In this document: piece after piece, positions 12,181-22,883 of the stretch
How positions within the stretch are numbered: the first letter of the stretch is position 1
How the letters are laid out: each line of letters begins with the position of its first letter
Assembly (NCBI GenBank): GCA_029851415.1
Contig: CM056743.1
Span: forward strand, 74,545,186-74,609,185
Origin: Eretmocerus hayati
Taxonomy: Eukaryota; Arthropoda; Insecta; Hymenoptera; Aphelinidae
DNA length: 64,000 nt
Direction of reading: 5' to 3'
Made by a program: the position numbers and the translations under genes
The notes under the pieces: model-generated
The model's input: the letters and a program-made list of their open reading frames with translations, nothing else
Told to the model about the DNA's origin: nothing
Database searches by the model: none

Positions 12181-13155
12181 ATATCGAATAGACGTTCTTA
12201 AATCGACATCTACAGTGTTCTATTCCACCTAACTTTCCTCCCAAACCTACGTCACATTAGTTAGTTAGGATACTTCCAATCGTTTTGCTCCGCTTCTTTA
12301 TTTTGCATCACTCGGCCGCTCTGGAGTACTTCCAGATCTTCCTGAAAAATCCACTTGAAAAATCCACTCGAATCCACTTCCAAATGCATTTATTGTATGA
12401 GTAATTCTTCTCGAAGATGTGGAAAAGGTATCAGCAGAAGTCAAGGGTTCCAGGAGTATTCCCCGATTCTCCTCTGTAATTATTCCAGGTCCGATCTGGA
12501 AGATTCCTAGTGAGTTACAGGAACCTTCCCTGATTCATATTTGTGAAAGAATCATGAATGATTCCTGAACGGGTGCGTATTGTGCACACGAATCTAAACG
12601 CTTTCTAGAATAGTTCCAGAAACATTCATTCCGGTGTGCACTCAAATGTGCACACCTTCATCGGGAACAACTGAACCCAGAACTGTCCCCGTCACGCTCA
12701 AAATCACATGTTTTCTCAGTGCAGAGATTGGGTGTGAGCTCGAGATCAGTGGGAAGTCTTCGATATTCACACGTCAAATCCCCTAAAAGTATTGTTTCAT
12801 ATGGAAATCTGCTTCACGAGTCGTCCAAGGGTAATCTGGAAAAGTGTGACTCTACCCAGATAATTCACTGATGTTACGGGTAAATCACAAGTTCCTTGCA
12901 TGATGACAAAAAAAATTCTCATTGTAGGGTCTCGATTTTGATTCGCACGTAACGCCACACAACTCGTCTGAGGTGAAAAGATGAGGATACATCTTGAAAG
13001 TTATGGGAGCGTGATGAATACTGCGTTTTCCCCATCCCAATATCTCAAAGATAGGAATTGAGCCGATTCTTTCCAAAAGAGTGCAACTCTCGAGCACTGA
13101 ACACCGTTGCGGGTATAAACTCATTAATGCTGAGAATTTTGTTCGCATGTTGTAG
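12181..13155. other. Non-coding stretch upstream of the Moesin exons
   Basis: No exon with ERM-family similarity was found here. If the downstream exons belong to a complete Moesin gene, this is intron. It ends in the 3' splice site TGTTGTAG at 13148-13155. Confidence 0.5.
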
Positions 13156-13605
13156 GCTCCGGCATGAAGAGGCCCATAGACAAGAACTCGCAAATATCAC
13201 TCCTTATCATCATCATGTCCAAGAGAACGAAGATGGAGACGATGGTGATGATGATACACCTCTCGGAGATGTCACCAAAGAGCTACCAACGGATGAGTCT
13301 ATCATTGATCCTATCGAAGAAAGACGCACGCTTGCCGAACGCAATGAACGTCTCCACGATCAACTCAAGGTATGGAGGAACGTTCGAAAATTACTGACGA
13401 GTGGTGCATCTGATGTATCTGATCCCTCATTTATTTCTAGGCTTTGAAGCAAGATCTTGCCCAAACTCGAGACGAGACTAAGGAAACTATCATGGACAAA
13501 ATTCACCGAGAAAATGTTCGTCAAGGTCGTGACAAATACAAAACTCTCCGTGAGATAAGGAAAGGGAATACTAAGCGTCGCGTGGATCAGTTCGAGAACA
13601 TGTAG
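13156..13605 (+). CDS. Moe: Moesin (ERM family), last two coding exons
   Basis: Moesin links cortical actin to membrane proteins; its C-terminal domain binds F-actin and folds back on the FERM domain. Exon 13156-13369 starts one base into a codon after a TAG acceptor and encodes an acidic HHHVQENED linker and the [12 protein letters not shown] segment. It ends at the donor AAG|GTATGG. A 71-bp intron (acceptor TTTCTAG) leads to exon 13441-13605, which encodes the actin-binding tail ending [13 protein letters not shown] and a TAG stop. The tail contains [10 protein letters not shown], with the regulatory threonine conserved in ERM proteins. Phases match across the intron and there are no internal stops. 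The FERM and helical-region exons are not visible in the window. They may lie further upstream beyond the repeat-filled 13 kb, or this may be a partial duplicate. Confidence 0.85.
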
Positions 13606-15690
13606 AGGAATTTCATAGTTTTACTCACAACCTTACACGACCCACATTTAGTATAGATCCCTACTTAATCTTGATAACATCAGTTGAGATCACGCGTGGA
13701 TAGAATGGTATGCGGATTTTTCCAATAGCTCATCTTCTTGGTCGACTCGAATTTATCATCATTTTCAACAGACGATCCGATGGACAGGAAAACAGAGAAG
13801 TCATCTCTTGGCGGAGTTTATCTCTGCAAAAATCTTGAATCGTTATGCATGATTCACAGGATATGCTCACCATCTCACCTCGTCTTAAAATACAATCCTG
13901 TGAGGAGCACGGATTTGAAGTTCTGGACCGCATCAAGAATTGGATTTGAGGGCAGGAAAAACAGTTTCATCCTACCTGTATGACGGCAGATATCCTTCGA
14001 GACATAGATGTGCTTCAGTTCTACTTCGCTTAGCATTTCTCATATCTCTCTATACTCCAATCAGTTGATTGAATCTCTTACGTGGGCAAAACTATCCCGC
14101 GGAATCAATAGTGAAATGACTTCTCTCCAGGAACTCTAGGTAGACAGTGTAAATCTCATACGTCAATCGTTCACGGCCCCTGGTTACTGTTGGCAATTTC
14201 TATCACATTGATGGGCCTTGGATTACGAACCGAATGAAAAAGTTTTTCCAAGTGTACTCAAAGTTTCGTAAAGACAAGCTCATAGCCCAATTTAATCAGA
14301 GTAGATGAGTCCGTTCTGTCCATCAGGGGCCTTGAAGTGGACTATCGTGAATTTCTGCAGGTGCTCATATCATTCAGATTGGTTCCTGAAGTTGGATACA
14401 TTATTCGAACGATTTCCGCGAATTTCTTCATCTAGCCTAAGAGAATTAGACTTTGTTTGGGAAAAGATGGAAATTATTCCTTCGGGTAGAGGAGCTGACA
14501 ATGATAGTACCCTCAAATTTACACCGTTTTTTTCCACGGGGGAACTCGAATGAAAATTCCGAAACTTCAAAAAAATGCTTTTCCGGGCTCTGGAAAGTCG
14601 GCGTCTGATCTCAGACGAAACGGTCCTCGACGAAAGTTTCAGTGTTCATGGAGACTCAAATTATAGACCGACCGGAAATTAGCAACTTGCACTGTTCGCC
14701 CGTAATCAGAGGGGAAGTAATGAGAATGGCTATTCACTCAGCAATAGAGATGACAACTTTGTTATTATCGTACAATTGATTACTGCTAATTTGAGACATA
14801 TGCATGATTCTTCGTTACCCGCTAGCTCGCATAGTTCCCGCACTATGACGATTGTTTATCAAGAGAAAGTGATAATCCGCTCTAATTTCCCAAGCTTCTA
14901 CGAGACTCAGAGCAAATCGTCGAGGGGATTCTGAAGTTGACAATCTCTAACGTTGGATTCTCCAAGGAATCTCATCTATTTCTATGGTTCAAGTTATTCA
15001 AAATGGATTATTCCCAAGACACTATATTTTTTGTTATAAAGAAATAGAATAGGTCGTCTAATATTGGTCTGATCAAAGAACAGATCGGTGGTTTGAGTTC
15101 CTGGAATTTTTCTGCAAATTCACAAGGGAAGGAGGAGATTATCCTTGACCACTCAGAGCTGGAATGATTATTTTCATTCCCAAAAAACCACAGCTTTCTC
15201 ACTGTTTATTGTGGGGGATACAGCTTGAAGACACTGAATGAGGAAGAGCCAGAGTTTACAGACATTTTTCACCAATTTGTTTGATCCGCGTCTTGTCATG
15301 TTGAGAAGTGAAAACATGATGAATTGAGGCTATGCGGTAGCCTTGTAATCCGGGAATCATTTTTCACTCATACGTAAATCAACATTTTGACAATACAGAA
15401 CTTGACATGAGTTGTCCATTACGTATCATCATCTGAATTGTAGTGGATAACTTGCCATTCGTCACCAATCACATAAGCATCAGAGATGAACGAAAATAAT
15501 TTGCCCGCGGGTACTTCCTATCCCATGAACTGGCATATTTTCGTTCATAAAAATCTCGAAACCTATCCCAATTTGGGCTAAACGAAGAGATATTCAGGTC
15601 AAGTTAGATGATTAGCAAGCCTGGATAACTCGTCGTTCTGCTCAAATTGCTAAAGATTTCGAGATTTTCGTGAACGAAATTCAGCGTGCA
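13606..15690. other. Anonymous non-coding DNA after Moesin
   Basis: This probably begins with the Moesin 3' UTR. Short open frames are scattered on both strands, but none has a recognisable domain, splice structure or repeat pattern. No tRNA or other RNA gene was recognised. Confidence 0.5.
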
Positions 15691-15699
15691 CAGCGACCG

Positions 15700-16370
15700 C
15701 ATCGCCTTGAGAATCTGCCGCGTTACCTAAACCATGAGCCGCGAAGAAGGAGAGGCTCGCGCGGTGGCGCTATGCCGTAACCAAGGCGTGAGTGAGAACT
15801 GGTTCGCGGATTCCAAATTCGTCGATGCGTCCAGAAATGGTTATTTCTCCGAACATATACAACCAATCTTGACGATCTTTTCTTCTCATTCTGGGGTGAT
15901 TCTCGATTCTATCATCCGTGAGCTTATGAGATCCTCAAAAAAATGTAATCGAACCATGTTTTAAGCAATGGGTTTCTGATCTGAAAATGTTCCATCCGAT
16001 CGTCACGTAGTGCGTCACGGTGATTGATGAAACTTGTTTGACTTCATCTCACCTTTGACGAGATCCTTATTTTGGATATGACATTCTTACATAGAAATCC
16101 CACTACCCATAACATCATCCGATTACATTTCTTCGGAAATCGAATAAGTTCATTGATGGTGGGTCCTAGAACTAACCCAACATGAGAGAAAAATCGTTGA
16201 GATTGGTTGTATTGTTTTGGAGATCTCGCCATTCTTGAACGCATCCATGCATGTGGAGCGCGCGAATTAGTTTCTCACGGCTTTGGAACGGTCAAACGCC
16301 AACGCGCGGGCGTCTTCCTCTCTGTGGCTAATGGCTGAGGCAACGCGGCAGCTCTTCACTCCGCCATTTT
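15700..16370. mobile_element. Old foldback element
   Basis: The left arm, about 15700-15985, matches the inverse of about 16075-16370. Shared blocks include AACGCGGCAG, ACAACCAATCT, GATTTTTCT-like sequence and AAATGTAATCG. Divergence is high, with many indels. There is no coding capacity and the termini are not sharply defined. Confidence 0.55.
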
Positions 16371-16379
16371 TGGCTTCTC

Positions 16380-19090
16380 AATGTGACAAGACGTCAATCG
16401 AACGAATCAGTTAGTCAATGTCTATGAACTTTGATTTTTCCACATTCAGTGTGTTTGAGCTGCATTCTCTATAATAAACAATGAGAGTGCTACGATTCTT
16501 TGAGGAGAAGAATTATCTCAGCCTTGAGTGGTTGGAGAATAATCTGTTCGCTTCTCCAATTACCAGAAGAATGCCAGGAATCGAAATCTCCGATTCGTTC
16601 CTTGATCAGACTAATCTGGGATAACTCATTCTATTCGTTCATAATGAAAGATATGGTGTCTTGCACGTAATTCATTCTGAACAACTCAAATCATGCAAAT
16701 CGATAAGCTTTTTTGGAGGATTCATCGTCGAAGCTTGTCAACCTCCGAATCCCCTGAATAGGTTGCTGTAAGTCTCGTAGAAGCTTGGGAAACCAGTGCT
16801 GATTATCGTCTCCTTCCAATGTACAGTCGTAGAAGTACAAAAACCATGTAAGCTAGCGAGTCGCGAAAAAACATGCACGTCTGAAATTATGAGTAATAGA
16901 TTTTACGATACTAGGAGAGTCTTCGTCCCCAGTCTCCCATGGGAAAAATTGGTGAGAAAATAGCCTATTTTCTCATTCTTTCTCCGAATACTCATAAACA
17001 GTAGGATTTGCAAATTTCTGGTTCGGACTTTTGCGTTTCCTCAAGCGCTACAACTTTCGACCAGAACCTCATTTCCTTACATCGAACGACTCCGACTCTT
17101 CAGAAACCGAGAAAGTACTTTTCCGAACCTTCGGAATTTTTATCCAGTTTGCCGCGTGGCAAAACAGCGTGAACAAAACAGCGTGAACTCGACGGTACTA
17201 TGAGTGTCAGCCCCTCTACCCGAAGGAATTTTCCTCATCCTTGATTCAATTTTTCGCCGAAGTGACTCCCTGAGAATCCAATTCTCTTAGACTAATCGTC
17301 TCACAAAGAGTGGCTTATATTCGAAAAAACGTTGCCAGTGATGAGGTGCACTGGAACGAAGAAACGAAGAAACCCTATGGGAATCGTAAGAATATCAAAT
17401 AGACCACGGTTGAAATTTTGCGAGGTGAGGAATTTTGCCATAGAGTAAATTTTTTACCTCACTGCATAACATTCCAAACATGACCGCTTCATTTCCGGTT
17501 AGTACTCAGCTAGGAACAAGATACCAGGCAACAGGAACGAAAAGTCTAGCTCCGTCGAATCATGAATCTTCTATACGAGCGACTTCCGTGTATATAATTG
17601 TCCATAAGAGTGCAGAGTTAGCCGCTACTAGCTGAACAGGATGTTAGGGTTGTACATGCAAGTTACTCATTATATGTATAAATGATGTGAGCAGTCATGC
17701 GTTTGAGTCTATGGCAGTAAATTTTGGGTAATGCGAGGAATGTGTAAGCATACTACATACACCTTTGGTGGAATGTAGATAAAGCTAGCGTATCTGTGAA
17801 AAAAATGTGGTTGGACCAACAGAAATCTGCAGTCTCTGGATATTGAAGTACATGTTGTGTGATACATTAATAACAAGGTTCTCATAAGACGGGAGACATT
17901 TCTCATTCCTTGTTTCGTCTCGAGCGTATTTCTCTATCTCACAGTAAATGTCTCCATCGACCTTCATTTAGATGATGCCCCCAGCTATGATAACTGGATT
18001 CTGATGTTTTACTATGTCTGGAGGAACTTGGATTTCCTTCGGATGTTTCAACTGGATAAGCACAGATACTTCATCATTTTCTTGAGCTCGGATTCAGAAG
18101 ACGATATGTGGTCTGGACTATTGGATGATGTCTTCATGGATAGGGAAATTGGGTGTTTGTAATCGAAACTTTCAAAGCTCTATGATTTATCGCAAATATT
18201 ATGTGCTCTCAAATTTGAGGCTGAATGATCAAGTCGTATGAAAATTTTAAAGTAGTTGCCATGGAGTGGAACTTGGAGTTGAACTAGGCAGTAACTAAAA
18301 TGGGAAATGTATATTCATACATATTTATATGAATAAATGTCATCCCATTGATGGTGCAGTACTTGAAAGTCGATGTACCTACCTTCCTGATCCATTCTTG
18401 TCAATACCATGATGCAGTAGTAGACCAATCCCGAATGGAGACTCAAAATGACAACGGAGACTATATTCCTCGTATCTAAAATCGACAAATACTCCGTGAC
18501 GAGGGAAATTTTGGAACTGGAAAGCTGCAACCACCCGCGTTGCCTAACTTCTTATGGCCTGATCAGGTGAGGGCCAGGTCTACTGCGCCACGGAGAATGA
18601 GATGGCAGGGATGTCCACGGGACTCTTGAGAATCAAACTGTTGGCTGTTGATGACAACTAGTCATCGAACGATAACTCACGGAATTCCAACGGAAAATAC
18701 AATAAGATCCATTTCTGATAACTATGATCATTCCCCAGCTCACAGGCCGATGAAACAAGACACAAAGGCCACCTGTGACATCATAGTCACTCTGTGTGAG
18801 TCCATTCCCATCAAAAACGTGATTCTACTAAACTTTCCACATTGGAAATACCCTTATGGCACATGCTCGAATTCACATCGATCTGTAGCGGTAGAGACGC
18901 CCGTGAATATCATTATTGTAGCTGATTCAAAGGACATTGGCCTATGTCCGCTTGGAGTCTGTCAAGCTATCCCTCTCACACCATTTTTCATCGCCGCCGA
19001 GAGGTACTGTGCGTGACTCAAATGACCGCCGAAGTAGCACACGTGACCCAATCGGCCAGGAACACTAGAGGGACCTACACGCAAGAAAGT
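16380..19090. other. Anonymous DNA
   Basis: No gene, strong repeat or RNA could be supported. A short direct duplication of AAAACAGCGTGAAC occurs near 17163. The plus-strand open frame at 18648-19016 (122 codons) shows no recognisable domain and is not called. Confidence 0.4.
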
Positions 19091-19439
19091 CTGGATTAGT
19101 CACAGCCATCACCTGTGCGCTGTTCAGTAGAGGCGACTAAGGGGTCCTCGTGAATGTGACGCGTGCTGATCAACATCAGCGCCGTAGCGCTAAAACTTAC
19201 CTGATTACAGACTGGGCAGTTTGGCGTGACACCGACGTTCTCCTCTTCCGATGCGCCTGAGCGCCGATCGCTTTTTTGTGCTCGACCCGGTGCACATGAG
19301 CGTGAAATCAAGCTCACTCGAGAAAATTTCTTCATCCCACATAATAACCCCTGCCGCTACAAGATAATCAAAGTTGCACCGATTTATTGTTTCGCAGGGC
19401 AATGATTATCATGCAATTTGAAGTGAAACTTCCAAAAAT

Positions 19440-19735
19440 TCTCGAATAGCATCTCTGCTCCGAGCGTCCGGTTTCCCGGGCTTTCGTTTGCCTTCCTAGG
19501 TTTTGGAGTTGATTTCCGTCCCATAATCCATGGCCCGAACATTTGGTTATTTGCGGGTTTATTTGCCTCCCGGGGTTTTCGGATTGAATCCCTCGACAGA
19601 GTTCTTGGTCCAAGCATCCGGGTATACACCCCGTATACCCCGGGGTGTCTGATGCCTTCCTGAGTTCCGGGGATGATTTTTCTCCACACGAATCTTCAGT
19701 CCGGGCATACGGAAATGCGCTGGTTTACCCACCTC
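19440..19735. repeat. Degenerate tandem repeat, about 80-bp unit
   Basis: Blocks resembling TTTGCCTTCCTAGGTTTTGG recur near 19489, 19564 and 19650 with a similar downstream sequence, giving about three diverged units. The minus-strand open frames here merely read the repeat. Confidence 0.5.
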
Positions 19736-20578
19736 TTTGCGTTTCAGGAATCATGCTCCATCCAAATGAAATTGATTACCTTCGAATACAAATTGAGAAA
19801 TAGTCGAGAATATCTGGGAGGCTAACTCCGCGTTGTATGATGAACATTGTCCTGCAAAACGATAAATCAATGAAACTCTGGATATCATGGAGTGGAGAAA
19901 GTCGTCAAATTGAAAAGGAGAGGGGCATTTCTCAAATAGGCTTGATCTCACGCTTATGCGCATTGATCGGGCGCAAACGAGCAGGTGATGCTGGGGTGTT
20001 TTGCGAGAAGCGCATTTCGGAGTCACGTTATCAGCTCTAGAATCAGATAAGTTAGAGCATCACTTTACTGCTCTCGACCAGCATACAGCACACTCACGAA
20101 GGTTCCTCGGTTGCTTCTATCGAGCAGCGAACAGGCGATGGCTGTGGCTACCCCAGACTCTCTCGCGGCATAGTGCGGATGAGTGGTGGACGTGGAGCGG
20201 ACTGAGGTGGATATGGTGTAGAAACGGCGAAGCTGCCGCACGCTGTAGCGTAGTCAAAATTTACCCCTACCCGCGGTAGGGCATGAGCTTAGCCTTTCTT
20301 CACGAAATTTCGACGCACGATTCGGGGAACCAATCTCCTAATCTGCGTTTGTGGCACTCCGCAACATAGCCCCCTAAATCTCCAGTAGCAACGGAGAGCA
20401 GGCGCACACGGGGGAAGAAGAGGTCTCACTATCCATGCTAACCGTGTCGAGGTTGCAGCTGAAGGGGTCTTACGCAGCGCCTGCGTGGTTGGCGCCAGCT
20501 ATCTCGGTTAGCCCGGGCCAGGGTACCATCCGTGTGATTACCCGGGCCACAGTGTGAGTCAGTAGTATGGGCTAGACG

Positions 20579-20670
20579 GGTTCTGTGGCTCTACCTTACC
20601 GACACTCAATCGGTCAAGCAGATGTCTATATTACCAATAGTCGGTATTGACACGGACATCCGTCTAGCCC
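20579..20670. repeat. Short inverted-repeat unit followed by a T-run
   Basis: GGGCTAGACGG at 20579-20589 pairs with CCGTCTAGCCC at 20660-20670. It is followed at once by TTTTTTTG. The surroundings (20.3-20.7 kb) are unusually GC-rich for the window. It could be the end of a retro-element or a small Pol III-type transcript; neither is proved. Confidence 0.4.
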
Positions 20671-20860
20671 TTTTTTTGTTTTTTTCTTCGTTTTAGAGAG
20701 AGGGGAAAATGCATTACGCACGATAGGAGGGCTCCTACCCCCCCCTGTGTAGGACTCCCAGATTGGTATACACACTAAAAGAACCCCTCTGATCTCATTA
20801 TGAGCAACTGCTGGATGCTATGTGAGACTTTAAATGATTATGCTGGCTAGCAGTCCATCC

Positions 20861-21192
20861 AATGTGTGGTGGTTCGATTCTGGAGAGCATGAGGAGGTAG
20901 CGATGTCGGTTAGCTCCAATCTGATTTCCGCACTGACCGGCCTGGATATGAACTATCTCCCTCACTGTGTGGCTGTCAACACTTTCCTGATCATGAAAAG
21001 TTCAGTGTATAATACACATCAACGGCGGTTCGAGAGAGCTGGAGAAACATTGTGCTCAAATGACACAAGAGCATGATACAGCCACATCATGAGGGGAATA
21101 GTTCATATCCAAGCCGGTCAGTGCGGGAATCAGATTGAAGCTAACCGACATCGCTACCTCCTCATGCTCTCCAGAATCGAACCACCACATGA
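20861..21192. pseudogene. Head-to-head pair of beta-tubulin exon-1 fragments
   Basis: On the plus strand, 21092-21148 encodes MRGIVHIQAGQCGNQIEAN. This is recognisably the first 19 residues of beta-tubulin, the MREIVHIQAGQCGNQIG signature that binds nucleotide in the intact protein. An inverted second copy lies at about 20908-20963 on the minus strand; its start codon has become GTG. Similarity extends past the tubulin part into shared non-tubulin sequence, so arms of about 100-120 bp flank a spacer. Nothing downstream continues tubulin, and no donor GT follows codon 19. The fragments are therefore non-functional. Confidence 0.7.
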
Positions 21193-21199
21193 AACTATC

Positions 21200-22200
21200 A
21201 TTCCTCGTGTTAAAGTATCTCGAGCCTGCGAATATTTGAGGGAAATTTAGCAGTTGGTGCACGGTGCGATGACCCGCGATTTTCCCTCGATGTCACGCGA
21301 GTGATATGATTCAAATGTCACTGGCCCAATTGGCACCTGATGATTCTGTCATCCGCCCTGCTCTCCTCTGCGAGTCTCTCTCGCAGCTCGAAATTCGTGA
21401 GTTAGCCACAGGTCAGCAAGCAGCGATCAGCTGTACTGCTTGCGCACATAATTATATCCGAGCCGGTGCCCGTCCTCGCGACCGCGTACTCCCGTTCCCT
21501 TCAACTCTCGCGCCGCGCCCACACCGCCGCGTCTCATCTTTTTTCTCACAAGTGTCGCACACCTTATAAGAGAATATATTCTCACTTTGGTGTTCAATAT
21601 GAACAAACCGTGAGTCGTCATTTAGTGAATCTTCCCTGCACATCCCGAATCTAAAATCAGGGCTCCAAGGTACCATGAGAACACCTTGAACCTTCTCACC
21701 TCCTATTCCTTCAATGGGAGAGTTAGTCTCTCACCATCCCACCTCCTTCAATACTCAGCATCAAGCATGCACATTAGACTTTTTGCACGAGACTTCTTCC
21801 TAGTCTTATTAACTTGACCGTTTGTAGGACTTTGAGATGTATGTGTGCATTTTTGATCACACTCATCCGAATTGTTCGTTCGAATGGTCTGCGGCTCGTT
21901 TTGTACGTTCTTCATCACTCGAATGATGTAATTACGATCATCAGGAGATCCTTGGAGAGGAATTAGGGGTAAGTGGAACTTTATACCCTCAGAGATGTTA
22001 TGACATCTCTAATAATTTGGATCGACCCATCACTCCTCGGGACCGGGTAGATTTCGATGATGTCAAGATCGCGCATCGTGACAGACTGCGGATGGAGGCC
22101 GTAGAACGTCGTATTCATAGCTCTACAGACCGATGGTGAACCCGGAGAGAGAATGAAGGGGGGTTCATCACTTGAATTTTGCAATGTGTGATGAGTGACC
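21200..22200. other. Anonymous DNA between the tubulin fragments and the virus-like element
   Basis: Open frames at 21306-21569 (+) and 21981-22202 (-) show no recognisable domain. The left terminus of the virus-like element beginning at or before 22.2 kb was not located. Confidence 0.4.
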
Positions 22201-22218
22201 AATGATTAATTGACTTTT

Positions 22219-22883
22219 CTAGGTCACTGTTCTCACATCACCACTTATTGGATTATATTTGACAACGCGATCGTGAAGGATCAAACTATACGCTGTAGTT
22301 TCTCTCGGGATATTTCCCTCAGCCTCAAATTCGATACGAACATCGACGGCTGCTTGCTTGAGAGATTCGTTTTGTTTTGAACAGTCAATCACGATAAGAG
22401 GCGCTACAGACTTGAAAGCACCCCTACTTAATAGTCGACCAAATTTATCATCCTCGTCGCCGTAATAAGATCTTTGGAGATCTATAAACATCTGATACAA
22501 GATGGCATATCTGTTTTCATCGAAGTTGACGCTAAGATTCCCATACGGATAGTATTGAGAGTTGAGGAGCAGCTTAGCGTTCGTGATATTACTGTGATCA
22601 AACTCACTCATATTTTTGCTCCTAGACCCTTTCCTGTCAGTCTGAAAGGCTAAAATTACATAACGAGGTCTCTCTAATTGATTCGAAGTTTTTACTGTCC
22701 AGACATGCTGAGAAGTTTCCGGTAACATGGGGTATTCATATAAATCCCACGATCTGAAACCCATTGTGGTCGGGTTGTCTCGGTCGATATTATTCAACAG
22801 TTGTATTTTACGCTTATCAGATGGTATCATGTAAGGCACACGCCACTCTATTCGGGTAATTTTCACCACAAAATCTTCATATA
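22219..22883 (-). pseudogene. Double jelly-roll capsid protein, C-terminal half (interrupted gene)
   Basis: This is the C-terminal half of a protein of the same family as the complete gene at 62825-63994. Shared landmarks are FRSWDLYEYPML, QLERPRYVILA, a LNSQYYPY block, PLIVIDCSKQ, and the terminal AYSLILHDR motif. The family is annotated as double jelly-roll-like, the fold of Polinton and large DNA virus major capsid proteins. The frame begins exactly at the TA target duplication of the 22884-25504 insertion. The N-terminal half lies beyond that insertion. The gene is dead as it stands. Confidence 0.75.

Noticed and set aside
18648..19016. 122-codon plus-strand open frame
   Set aside because: No domain, no splice context and no repeat relationship; length is plausible by chance in this much sequence.
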